Positions 11,919 to 24,200 of a stretch of 64,000 nucleotides of DNA are shown here, piece after piece (position 1 is the first letter of the stretch; every line of letters begins with the position of its first letter). The notes beneath the pieces were generated by a model. It was not told the origin of the DNA. It did no database searches and saw only the letters and a program-made list of their open reading frames with translations. Origin of the DNA: Sitta carolinensis (taxonomy: Eukaryota; Chordata; Aves; Passeriformes; Sittidae); contig JAVUNC010000005.1 in NCBI GenBank assembly GCA_032173965.1, positions 47,912,501 to 47,976,500 on the forward strand, written 5' to 3'. Made by a program: the position numbers and the translations under genes.

Positions 11919-14900
11919 CACCCCCAGAACACACTACCCACCTTGGCAAAGGGATACATACATTTAAATATCTTATTCTGTTTGAAAGATAAGCTAGGAA
12001 GATGAGTCAAATTAATGCCTCCCCAGAGGTAAAACCTGCTGTTATGTGTTCTGTATGATCTGGGGCCCATTGGCAGTGACAAGGGACAGGCAGAAGCCAG
12101 AAGTACTGAAGGGACTTTGTAGTGACATACAGGATGACACTCCCCTGAACTGAATCTGGAAAAAGGAAAAAAACATGTAGAAACCTCTAGAAGATTTGCA
12201 AATTCTGCTGTATTGAAGCAAGAGTATTTTCCTTTATTTTCTCCATTTCTTTCAGTCACCCAGGACCATTCGCATTGGCAGTGCAGCTATTACTTGGAAA
12301 TTTCCGTACCTCCTCACATGAGACGTCTTCTCTTGCACATCCCACAAATCAAGCCTACTCCTCAAAGTCTGTGTGGAGGCTCCAGGCCCACCCACAGGGT
12401 TTAATTCCCATACCAAACCCAGCTTGGTAAGTGGTTTCCTCTTTCTTTTGTCCAAGCAAATCCTTTGCCAGAGGTCAATCACTGCTTCGTTACAGACTTT
12501 GGTACAATTTTTTGTTCTTGTACTAGTTCCTAGGACAATTGTACATCCCCCTTACAGCTTCCAGATTTAACTATTTATTTGCATAGTGCATTTGGCTCAG
12601 TAGGGAATTTTTCTCACCTTGACAGAGGCCTGCAGTCTGAGTTCCACGATGGCCATTATGAAAGGACACTTGCACCACATCCCAGAAACTTGTCATCTTC
12701 TGGGTTGAGATGCTGCTAGTGCCAACAAACATCCATGGAGCTGCAGGGATACCCAGAACAGCAGCAGCAGGGAAGGCTGTGGCCAGACCATAGAGGCGTC
12801 AGTATCCACAGCAGATTACTTTGAAGAAAAGGAGGTGAGAAAAGAAGTGATGAAGCCAGCATGGGAGGGTGGACAGCTGAGGGAAAAGTGGGACTACAGC
12901 TGTGTATTGGCTAAAGACCCTGTTTGTGCCTGCAACATGGGCAGGCAACCATCTGGGTACTTTTGATGGTAGCAACATGTGACACAGACACAGGCTTGAT
13001 GAGGCGTCACTTCTCAGGGCCCCCTTCCTACCATACCAGCAGGGTATGGTATGCATACATGTGCCTATGTATGTGTACATATGTGCCTTCCTGTCTCCCT
13101 GTGTGGAGGAGCAGAGCTGGGATCTCCCAACCAAGCAGTGAACTTCAGTGGAAGGAAGTGCCTGCACCTCCTGCCCGAGGCAAAAGAATTTCTAAAAACT
13201 AATTCCCCGAAACCAGTGCCAAAAAGTTAATGAGCTTTGCTTCCCCACCACCCCCACCAAGACATTTCCCCCTTCTTGGGGTGTTCATATGGCAGCTGGG
13301 CTCACCACAATTCTGCTTTTATGCACATGGCCTTCCTTTGTGAGGTGCTATTTGCCAGGGAACTAGGAGCTAGACAAGGAGAAAACGTGAGAAAGGGCCT
13401 TGGGATCACCAGAAATTGTACTGTCCTGGGCAGGAAGGACACCTAGAGCTGCCTTCTTGCATTTTCCCTGCTCGGAAAACACTGGCAGCCTGGGCAGAGA
13501 CAGCTTTGGGAGCTCTTGGAGCAAGCCTTGGCAGGAGGCAGAGGCCAGGAGGTGCCAAGAGCAGCAATAAACCAAGGGGTTGAAAAGCAGGATGGGGAAA
13601 TCCAAGGCCAGTGATGTTGGGCCATGGGAGATCACTGGGTGGGACAGCAAGAGATGCATTCCTGTGTCTCCTTCCTTCTCAAAACCCAGGCTGTCTGTAA
13701 GGACGTGGACTGTCTGTCAGCCATCTCTTCCTACTCACACCTCCTAAGGACAACGTGGTCCCCAAAATGAGCAGGGATCGTGCAGCATCGTAGCACAAGA
13801 GGTCTGAGCTTGACAGAAAGATGCAGCAGTCCACTGAGTCTGGGGAAGGTGAGTGGGCTGAAAGAAAACAAATGACCCTGAAAAAACCTTGGACAGTTTG
13901 GCTGCCAATGATACTCCAAAACCAAAACATGAATGGTCTTGAACAGGAGAAGCTCCAGACTGCCTAGAGCTTCTTTTGAAACACTGCTACTGTACTGAAT
14001 CGCCACCACAGCTCCCAGGGGCAATGCCCAGCTGTGTTGCAGTTTTTCTCAAGCAATTTTGCTGAGGAAAACTGAGGCTATCTCACTCCCATGGAAGCAG
14101 GAGTTTCCCTCTCTGTCTCAGAGCTTTGCTGGGGTACAGATGGGGATGTGTGCCTTGGTATTCAATTAGCAAAACTATGCAGCTCTTCATCCTTCCCAAC
14201 CATCTGCCTGGAGGGCTGCAGTGCTATTGGAAGCCACAGCTAAGGCAGACGTAGGAAATCCACTGAGAACAAAGGAAATATGCCAAAGAGCACCTCCACA
14301 GCCGAGTGTTTCTCCAATTCAAAGCAAGCCAAATCTACTCTGGCATCTACGTTTAGAGACTTCCATCTCACCCCTGGGTAAATGTCATTCTTTGGAGGAT
14401 TAATCTAGATGGTTATGAATGACCCTATTACCTGGTTCTCTTCTATGTCTGTGCCTTCTAAGGCTCTCTGGAAAAAGCAGGAGTTTTTAGGGGCACCACC
14501 ATCACTAAGATAAACTGCAGAGACGAGCATCCCTGAAAGGGGCAATCTTGGGAGCTGCCAGGCACATGACTGTTGTGGTGGGAAATGAGTCAGCTGGAGC
14601 TGTCATCGGGTCTGGTCCCTGCTGTTGTCTTTGCTGCACCTGGATCTGTTTTCAGGGAACACCATTCCTGTCCCAGAGGCACGAGGACACACTGCTCTTG
14701 CCTGGAGGGGATACCACAGAGAAGCAGGAGGTGACAATCAGTCTGGGAAGGGAGAGAGGTTATGAGGAATGGACAGGTCCTGTCCTGTCCACTCCCATCC
14801 TGGGGAGAAAGGCTGAATGAGACATGGCTCAGCTCTTGACCAGAGCCCACAGCTTTCCAGGAAGCCTCAAGAGCTGTGTGTCCACAGGACCTCTGCCCAG

Positions 14901-17900
14901 AACCATCCCATAGCACCCAACCAAGTCTGTTCAGTGCCTTCTTCCACTGCATATAAAACAGCTGTGTGCTTCAGCCGGCGACGTTCCCACACCTTTCCTC
15001 CTTGACTTCCCTCCAATCCACTCCCATCCAGGCGTCTTTTACTATTTAGCTTGCTGATTTCTGCCCCATGTTTTTCTCTGCAGCTGCCCTACATGGTTAT
15101 GTCCTCTGTGCCCAGCCAGTGACCAACACACCTCCCCAGCTCATCCATGTCAGGAACTCTCTGCTGCTCACTGTGGGCAGGACACTGTTACTGTGACGTG
15201 GATAGAAACACACAGTAACACATACAATAGGTGTTTAGGTAGAGAAGAAGAAAGGAAGTTTTTAGTTTATTGTTGATTTCGTATATATAAGTTTCTGGGC
15301 AGTGATCAGAGATTGGACAGAGAAGTTACCACCTCTCCATCTTCACTGGTCACTTGAAGTCCATCAGGTGATAGCTTTTCGTAAAGGAATGTAAACATGA
15401 TCCTGTTTATCTTACAATTCATGAGAATCGACTCTATTATACTAAAACAAATTAGAAGGTTTATTTTCAGGGATAACAGGACACAACACAACATGACCCT
15501 GTTCCTGGTTGCAATGGCAGCAGCAAACACAATGAAGAGGATGATGGCATTTGCATCATCTGCTGTCACTGCCCAGAAATGTTTCTCTATAGTGTGGGTA
15601 GACAGACTCAGTTAAAGGATTGCTTAGGATTCTCATCTGCAGCAAACTCCCTCTGCCAGGCTGCTGTGTGATGGCATTAATCATCTTCAATGCGAAGCCT
15701 TCCTCCCACCTCCCAGGGGTTTCTACCCTGCTCTTCTCAATCTCCCATAGAACCTGGATTTTTCCTGGCTGACCTGGGTCTCTCTGCCTTGTCTTTGTAC
15801 ATGCTGAATTTCATAGGAAGATGTGATCACTGGAATCACCACTCCTTTTCTTCCTCTCTTTATTTCAGTGAAGAAACACCAATTTACAGCTAAGGTTCAA
15901 ACCTGCAAGGAAAACAGGTGTTTTTCTCCTGATGCTTTGTCTGTCTCACAATTCGACAATTTTGGTTTCAATGGTACCAGAAAAACTACCCTCAACTCTT
16001 GCCAGCATGACCTCAACAACGTAAAATGTAAATGTCTCACATTGTATGCACTCAGTTGATGCACCTTGGAAATGCACACAGCTCCTCATTCCCCCTGCAC
16101 TACAAGAATGTGTTCAGGCCTCTTCCTTGACCAGGACATGAGTTCTTATGTGTGTATGAAGGCACGTCGAGGAGATGTGTGAGAAATCTTGTCTCTTCAG
16201 GCTCACTGGATATGACCTTCTGGACACTACCAGTTTATGCAGCAGTAACAGGGCATATGACGCCCCTGTCTTCACCACATCTCCAATTTGGATTTTATCA
16301 AAATCTAGCTTTATCTACATCGTGACGTATTAAAAAAATAGAGAAGCTGGGTTTATTAATATATGTTTTCACACTGACCTCTTCCCCCAATGCATTTTCT
16401 TCACACAGCATCCTCTCCAGGAGGAAAGTAAGTGCACAGATGCTTCCCATGGCCCAAGCTGTATGCAACTCGGTGGGTAGGGCTAAGGATACATCCCCTA
16501 GCAGGGTGCACACTGCCAGGCAAACAAACTGGCCAACCCAGTTGAACAGAGCAGCCTACACAGAAGGATCTTTAGATGAAGGTGTTTACAAGACCCGATT
16601 ACTGGAGGTTTCAAAACACAGGTTACCCAAACACCTGAAACTATGTGTTAATGCAGAGCATATGGATTCTTGGCACTAGGGGGAAAGAAAAACATCTTAA
16701 ACACACCTAAAGTTCACAAGAACTGTGTGTCTGATCAAGAACTGCATCAGCTGTTAATACGCACATAGGCAATTTTCCACTCAGCAAGAAGAGCAGCAGA
16801 TTATACTTAAAGATGGGAGAAAGCCACAGTGGTCCAGTGCTTGACTTGCTCCCTCTGCTCCCTTCCTCACAGCAGGGAAACACAAAAGCAAGATAAAATC
16901 CTTTGAAGGCTATTTGAAAAACACAAATACACTCTAGATCAGGAGAGGGTTTAAAGTGCACACTTTTATTTTCTATTACAAAGGCTAAAAGAAGCAAGTT
17001 TGGTTTTTCTTTCTTTATTTAAGAACAAAAACAAAAATGTTGTTAAAACATCTACATATTTATCCTGATACTAGACCTTATGAAAGATACTAAGTTCTTT
17101 TTTAATAGTAAAGCGTGGTATTCTTAAATTATATTAATACAAAGACATATTAAAGGACCCAAAATCATTACTACCGAGCTCAGAACTGCAGCATCCCCTT
17201 GCTATCTTTTCCTTTCACTTGCTAAAACCCATCCATTTTTGACATACCGCTTCATACAAGCTAAGTAGGGTATTTTTTGTTGTTGTTTTGTTTGGGGTTG
17301 TTTTTTGGTTTTTACTTCTCCCTGTAAAGGCCAGGTTAACTCCAATGCCAGTGTCACCTAAATCCCTGCCCCTACCAAAGAATTTGGAAAGATTATCACT
17401 AAGTCCTTCAGCATTTAATAAGTTTCTGCTCTGTGAGTATGGCTGTGGTTATTTTACAGGATATGAGATTTTCTTCTAATGTTATAAAACACCACTTCCT
17501 TTGTTAATAATCCTCAAATTTGGTTCTGTGCTGTAGAAGTTTTTCTTCTCTCACACAAACACAATTATCACAGGGTCTTGTGAATACACCACTAAAGCAG
17601 CCCCTACAACGTTGTTTATCTGCTGTAGAGCTGCAAGCACTGAGCATTTCTGCTGAGAGCACATAATGTGCTGAAGAAAACCCTCTTGGCTTGATAAAGC
17701 AAGCCTGGGAAGTCAAGTGTGAAACTTCCTGCCTTTCACAAATGTCCCTTTAAATAAAATAAGCAAAGCCTTATATTAAAACTTTACTCACTAGTTAGCA
17801 GTATAATACTCTCTCACTGAGATGGGACTGCAAAGACATCCTAAAGGGTTTCAAAAATATGGACAGGGAAACCTGTCCCATCTCAAAGCTTACACCTATC

Positions 17901-18720
17901 TATATAAAACCCTCCCCTCTTTTGTTATTTCCCTTTCTCTATCCCAAATAAAAGGCTTCATATTTAAACTGGAGATGCTGCGTTTCCTGGCCTGAGTCCT
18001 TTTCCTTTATCCTCTTTTAAAAGATTCCTTTTTTGATACCACACACATATAATATTATATAGAGCGATATATTTAATACCTGTGTATATATGCTTCATGG
18101 GAAGGGTTACATATATACACACTAGAACAAGTCTGGTGACGAAGTACTGCAACACCACAGACCAGGTTATCATATCAGGAAAAAAAGAGACACTTGATGC
18201 AACCCCTGTGACCGTGGGCCTGCCACCTCACCTCACTCTCACCCTATCCCCATCTCAGCCCCAGCCTGAACTACTGAAGCCCCACTGAGCAGCTCAGCTC
18301 TCATTGCAGAGAGGGGGAGAGGGGACAGCGACCCACTCTGTATCCTAAACAAGTCATTGGATGAGAAATCATGGCTCAGCGAACGCTAGAGTCACACTAG
18401 AGATGCAGGTTTGTTTTAAAAATAAAAAACACATTCCAGTGTCCCCCAGTCCAGATTTCCTTCCTTGGTGTCTCTGCCCAAGAACAGCAGAACAAGATAA
18501 CCCAGGAGCTAATGCCTGTCTCCTCCCATCTCTAAATCTGACCACTTGAGCACAAGGATGACCAGGAGAAGGTACCATAGCTACCACAAAGAACAGAGGA
18601 GAAAATACAGCACCTGACCACTCAAAACCTGCCATGTCTGATATTGCTTATAGCAAACCAGAGACTACTATCCACATTTTAAGGGAGAGGAAAAAGATCT
18701 CAGCAGAAAAGTGGTTAAGT

Positions 18721-18873
18721 TGCCCAGGAAAGAGGCTGAGTCACCATCCCCAGAGGTATTTAAAAATACCTGTAGATGTGGCACTTTGGGACATGGTTTA
18801 GTCTGGGACTTGGCAGTGCCAGGTTAACAACTGGACTTGATCTTAGAGGACTTTTTTAACTTAATGATTCTAA
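18721..18873 (+). mobile_element. CR1 LINE 3'-end fragment
   Basis: The sequence TCACCATCCCCAGAGGTATT ... GATGTGGCACTTTGGGACAT ... AATGATTCTA follows the last codons and 3'UTR of CR1 ORF2 on the plus strand. It is diverged and truncated. It lies opposite the probable ZC3H7B 3'UTR. Confidence 0.85.
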
Positions 18874-19748
18874 GTGCAGAGGCACATTCAGATTACTTAG
18901 AGCATACCACATCTCTGGAAAGATTCCAGACCAGAATGCAGAGCACTCTGCTCCCGAACTGGACCCTAACTATCCCAGTGGAGCTGAAGTACCCTCCTGA
19001 AGGCTGAAAGGTGACAGCTGCCCCACACCATCCCCACGTCTCCTGATTTTCCCATGCCATTTCTCCTGAAGCTCTGAACTCCAAGGATATGGAAGCAGAG
19101 AGGAATGGGAGGGCGCAGCAATGCCAAAGCACCGAGTAGTTCATGGCCAGATTGTATTTACCATGGATACAGCCCTACCAACCCCAAGGGATCCAAGACT
19201 GCTGTCCCAGGAGACTCTGTATGAAAAACATCATGTCCCCAATGAAGGCTGGGAGAGAGACGTATTTGTGTTTGAGTGGATGGTGCCATCCATGCATGCA
19301 AAACTGCAGAGCACAGCTGGATGGCAGAAGAGAGAAAGAGAGGGAAGCTCAGGTCAGGGGACACATTTACTGCTTACAGGATGAGACTGCCAGAAAGGAC
19401 AAGGCTGGCATTCAGAGCAGTACTGCTTCTTACTGCTGCCACTTATAAAAAAGCAAAACTCCTGTCCCAGAGTTCAGCATTACTGGTTACCTCATCAAAG
19501 CACACATCAGGCAGCACAGGAGCAGGCCATGGCTGGGTCCTGCTGTGCCACTCACTCTCCACCACTGTCCCTGCTGTGGGTTGCATCCTAGTTGCACTGT
19601 GCATCTGCAAGCTCCCTGCCCTGGCTCTGAGGAGGAGGGGGCTGGACCTTTGGTACTGGTAAATGCTTCCAGCTGGATTCCCATTAGCTAAACATTGCCC
19701 ATGCTGCGCAATGGTGTCCTTTTAAATGGGTCCCCACCCAGTTCTTCT

Positions 19749-19990
19749 GGCAGTGCAGGGAAAAATGCAGCTCTAAGTAACCAGAAACACATGCTATTTA
19801 AAGAGCAAGAAAGGACACCATTACCTCCCTCTCTTCAGGACACAAGGCAACACAGAAACACAGGCAGTGCAGGGAAAAATGCTGCTCTAAGTAACCAGAA
19901 ACACATGCTATTTAAAGAGCAAGAAAGAACACCATTTCTTCCCTCCCTCCCTCCCTCTCTTCATGACACAAGGCAACTCAGAAACACAGG
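19749..19990. repeat. Two-copy tandem duplication, period about 114 bp
   Basis: The segment beginning GGCAGTGCAGGGAAAAATGC at 19749 recurs at 19863 with only a few substitutions through CCAGAAACACATGCTATTTA and ACACAAGGCAAC. The second copy has an expanded (TCCC)n tract. It lies in the probable ZC3H7B 3'UTR or flank. Confidence 0.92.
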
Positions 19991-20530
19991 CTCCTTGTGT
20001 GACCACCTCTCTCCTGACTGATACTGCTGTGTGGACTTCAGTGACACACCATGTGTCACAGACTCCACTACACCTCCTAGATGGGTTCTGTTGCACCAGT
20101 CACACCAGCCAAAAAAGCAAACCCAAACTATCTGCCCTGAGTACCTGCCACATAGTGAAAAAGACATCTAATGAGAAGTCACCAAATTGCTTTCTGAGTA
20201 CAGTCAGCTGAAGTTTGAAGTCACCTACAATCCAGATCTCGCTGCTGCAAACAGTTTCATTACTTTGCTGCTTTTACCTTGCACTCCTTACACCACATGG
20301 CTGTTATCCTCCTCAGCACCAGCTGATGCCTCTGGGCAATATAGAAAGCTGAAGCATAAGCCTAGATGTTTTAAGCCAATCTAGTGGTTTTCCTACTTTG
20401 CACCACAATTCCTATTTATTCTGGTACCAAACTCCCAGAAGAGCAGGAGGGATGCAGCAGATCAAGTGGGGATTAGTCTGCAGCACTGAGAAAAGGAACA
20501 TATGAAATTCATGGTCACCTATTCACCAGA

Positions 20531-20720
20531 TTTCATAAAATCATAGAACGGTCTGGATTGGAAGGGACTGAACTTAAGATCATCTAGTTTCAATCCCTCT
20601 GTTATTGAGAAGGACAGCTTCCACTAGACCACATTTCTCAGATCTCTATCCAAACTGGCCTTGAACAGTGCCAGGGATGGGGCATCCACAACTTTTCTGT
20701 CCCTCTCTCCAGCTTTGTCC
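20531..20720 (-). mobile_element. CR1 LINE 3'-end fragment (minus)
   Basis: The run TCATAGAACGGTCTGGATTG ... CTTAAGATCATCTAG ... CCTTGAACAGTGCCAGGGAT is the reverse complement of a CR1 3' end, with an internal deletion before CTCTCTCCAGCTTT. If the ZC3H7B 3'UTR extends past 20.7 kb, this CR1 is included in sense orientation. Confidence 0.9.
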
Positions 20721-21102
20721 TTCAGACTTCTGCAGTCATACTCTGAATTGAAAGACAGAAGAATGAAACAAGAAGAAATTCTCTGATTTGCAGCCCAATT
20801 AATTAACAGACTGAATTAATTCCTTTGAATGAAGGACAGTAAAAACAAAAAGATGAAGTAGAAAGAGAATTTGGGGGAAGTAAGAGAGAAAAGATGGATC
20901 ACAAACTCAGTGAGCATGGCGTCGCTGGCCAACGGGAATCAAATTCACAAATTCATTCACTAATAAATCATCGTCTCATAATCTTAAAACAAAAGAAAAG
21001 AAAAAGTTCTCTTTGCGAGACACAGATCTCGCTCTCCCTGCTACTGCCACTTGGAAAACCCACCCCGTGTTTCTGCAGCTGACAGACTCCCCCCAGCTCC
21101 TA

Positions 21103-21295
21103 CTATACATCATCCCGCAATAGGAAGTTGTATTTCCCGAAGTCGTCATCCCTGGGGCAGAGCAGCATGTCCTTGCGAGCTTTGGCCAGTTTCTGTTTCA
21201 GCACTTCCCTCCGGTCTAGCCACTCCGTCAGCTCGTCCTGCCCATGGGCATAGCGACACTCCTCTCCCTCAGGACAGGCCTTGTTCTTCTGGAAC
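21103..21295 (-). CDS. ZC3H7B: ZC3H7B terminal coding exon 23 (CCCH finger 4, stop)
   Basis: 193 nt to the TAG at 21105-21103. It completes finger 4 (ACPEGEECRYAHGQ), then WLDRREVLKQKLAKARKDML and DDDFGKYNFLL, ending RDDV. The human protein as I recall it continues about 20 residues further with an Ala/Thr-rich tail, so the bird C-terminus is shorter. Acceptor TGGCAG|GTTCC. Confidence 0.95.
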
Positions 21296-24200
21296 CTGCC
21301 AGCACAAGGAGCACAGTCAGAAGGGCACCCCCAGTACAGGGTTTTGAGCACCCTGTCTGGGATACTTGATCAGGAGCCATGGAAACATGCTGTGAACATT
21401 GAAACATGCATCTCCCTTTTTTAAGGGTGAGCTAATTCTCCTACAGACCCATGTGCAGGTGGGAAAGACATCAAGGCCAGGTAAAAAACCACAAAACAGA
21501 GCAGTGAAAAGAGCTACGAGGGGATTTAGTCAGGAGTACAAAAAAATGTGAGCTGGAACTGGACCAGCAGGGATGAGGAAAAACCAATGCACAAGAGAGG
21601 AAATGCCAGGTAACCAGCATGAAAGACAAGAACCTTCTTGCTAACCAAACTGGCATTTTTAACCATCACAAGCTTTCTGAAGGCACCTTAAGGTGCTGAT
21701 TCAGAGGGCATGAGACATTAAAATCATTTAATAAGGGAACTTATCCAGTCCAAGCACTGGGCCAAGGAGACTGTTCAGCAGCCTGAGAGCTGAGAGCATC
21801 CTGGCTACGAAGGGCACAAGTGCAGACAGGAAGCTCTCCTTTTCTAAAGACACAGGCTCAGGAATGATTTTTTACCCCTCAGTATTGTGGCTGAGCACCT
21901 CTGTGATCCAACAGCAGCCTCACTGTCACCCAAACCTGTAATCTCATCCCACTCCTCCTTCAGGCAGAAGTCTCTGAGAGGAAGAGGCGGGATAACAGAG
22001 GCCCTGGGCCTGTTACCCCATCCCTGCAGTAGCAGCACAGGAGGGAGGTGAGACAGTGGTACCTCTCGCAGAGCCGGAATTCACCCATGGGGAAGCGGTA
22101 ACTCCAGCAGCTGGAGTCACTGTCTGAGGTGAAGACCTTCTCCTTGTGCTTCTCCGACTGGATATGCTGCTGCCATTGCTTCTTGCTGTTGCTGTTTTTC
22201 CCACAGAGCCAGCAGTGGTAGCCCATCTAACCAGTGCAGACAGGGAAAAGGGCCAGTCAGTGCAATAACATTCACATCCACTGGCCTTCCCTGTGCTGGC
22301 ACTGCCTCTCCCCCTCTCCCTTCAGAGCATCCCAGAAGCCTCACTCAGCCTGTAACTACCCACACTTCTCTGCCATATCATCTTTAGGGAATTGTGCTGA
22401 CACTAATGGGGAACAGAGGAGATGCTCTGTCAGAGTTTATCTATGGCTCAAACAGGCTTAGGGGACAGGGCAGCTCAGTTCATTACACGGTCCCCCTACC
22501 CCTGCTGATGGCCCCAGTGGGGTCTCACTGCAAGGTCCTCAGGTTCACAGGCAATGAAGGACTCTTCAGCAGCACAGACCCTTACACCAGTACCACCCTG
22601 GCATCTAGTTTTCCAAGGCTTCTGTGCCAGCTCTTCTCCAAACTTCTGCCTCTTCTGAAAGGCCTGCAATGGTTTTGCCAGCTTGCCCAGGAGCAGGCAG
22701 GAACCCTGGAGAGAGTCTGAGCCCATGCAAAAGGGAACCTAAGGTAGACTCCAATGACTTGAGGATTAACAGAAAATCCATTGTAGAGCCTTGTTGACCC
22801 CAGGTCGATCTCTTCCCACTTCAGCTGCGCTGCCCCTGCTGTGCTGCTCCAAACTATTCATTTAACCTACGTTGATACAGGCTCTGTTCCAGTAAAACAA
22901 TGCAGACCCTGCTAGGCACACCTAGAGAACGGGAGAGAGGCAGGCTGGCAGCACTGAGGAGGAGGAGGAATGAAGGACAAGAGATCAGCTTATTACCATG
23001 ATGTCCGCATAGTCAGTGGGCATCTGGATCTGTTTCTCTCCTTCTCGTGAGGTTAGTGGTGTTCCCTCTCCAGGCTTCCCAGGATTGTGCTTCTTTAGCC
23101 ACATGTCATAAGTCTGCTGCATATCTAGTACTGCACAAAGGTGACACATGAAGCAACTCAGACAACCTCTCACCCTGTGCACAAACTATGAGAAAAGGAC
23201 AAATGCTGGGGCAACCTTTTCCTCTCCTTGCCTGTGCAGCAGCACCAGACTGAAGGCCTGTGCCCCATGTCACCTCCTCAGATGAGACCCCTGGGAGAGG
23301 AACCAAACTCACACCACACCACCTGGCATGTGGGGTGCCTTCCATCAGTTGAGGGGCAACTGTGACAACAGCCACATAAACTTTTCAGAAAGGTGGCAAA
23401 GTGCTGCAAGATCTCCTTGGAATTCACCCTACAAGATGATTCTCCAACAGGACTGATTCTATTTGTCCTCAGAAGATATCTTGTCCAGCCAGGAAGCTAA
23501 AGCAGGATCCACCTCTTCTCTCTAAGCCCAAGCTTCACCCTCAGCACTAGAGAGGGAGGAGAGCCCCTAAGCAAGCTGGCCACAGGAAGTGCTGCAGAGG
23601 GAAGGAAAACCTAATGATAGCCTGCTCTAAGTTCAAAACCTGCCCAGAGAACTCCAGTCAGTCTCTCTCATGGCTTTTGATTTAAAAGCCACTCAGAATA
23701 CTTCTGGGAAGGGAAATTTGAGGCAGAAGCTTTAACTAGACATCTGCCTTTGCAAGATCAGCTCCTGAGAGAGGCTACAGAAACATAAATGTTTGCAGAC
23801 ATCGATGTGATGCTCTAAGTGTGATACATTAGTGATTTACTTCTTGCAAAATGGGTAATTGAGGAACTTGAGGCAACTGGGGATAATTAATGCAAATTCT
23901 CCAAAACTGAGACAATGCTGTCATTTGAAGATTCACCTTTGTGCTTGAGCAAACACACCCCGACTGGTCCAATGTGCTTTAAAGGCCCCAGCCATGAAAT
24001 ACTTTGAACTGCAAAAAGTAACAGTTTGCCTCAGCAGAGAGAAGGACCCTCCACAGAACCATATGACCTAAAAAACCCTCAGGGCAGGCATGAAATTCTT
24101 CAGGCTTTCCAGCAGCTCTAACAGAGGTAGGTGAGCACCTGGACGACTGGCCCTTTTTTTCTCAGCTTCCTGTTGATTCGAATAAACAAGGATTTCTGCC

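Larger units (their letters stand above)
8246..16959. other. Intergenic region between TEF and ZC3H7B
   Basis: Upstream flank of the distal TEF exon, then gene-poor DNA. The first 400 bp are moderately CpG-containing and may be the distal TEF promoter. Holds a short CR1 terminus (10111-10164), a (TCCA)n array (11827-11918) and a pair of 14-bp inverted repeats framing 15292-15579. No conserved gene was recognised on either strand. Confidence 0.6.
16960..21102 (-). other. ZC3H7B: Probable ZC3H7B 3'UTR and downstream flank
   Basis: No coding sequence is recognisable. On the minus strand the candidate poly(A) signals AATAAA are at 20420-20415 (with downstream GT-rich TTGTGGTG) and at 16970-16965 (followed by AAGTGTGCA), giving possible 3'UTRs of about 0.7 or 4.1 kb. 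The stretch contains CR1 pieces at 18721-18873 and 20531-20720 and a tandem duplication at about 19749-19990. Which site is used cannot be told from sequence. Confidence 0.4.

Noticed and set aside
11711..12259. 182-codon minus-strand frame with Gly-Trp-Met-Asp repeats
   Set aside because: It is translation of the (TCCA)n microsatellite with no conserved flanking sequence.
15306..15569. 87-codon hydrophobic minus-strand frame
   Set aside because: It opens with GTG, has no recognised homology and sits between inverted repeats; kept only as a possible mobile-element note.
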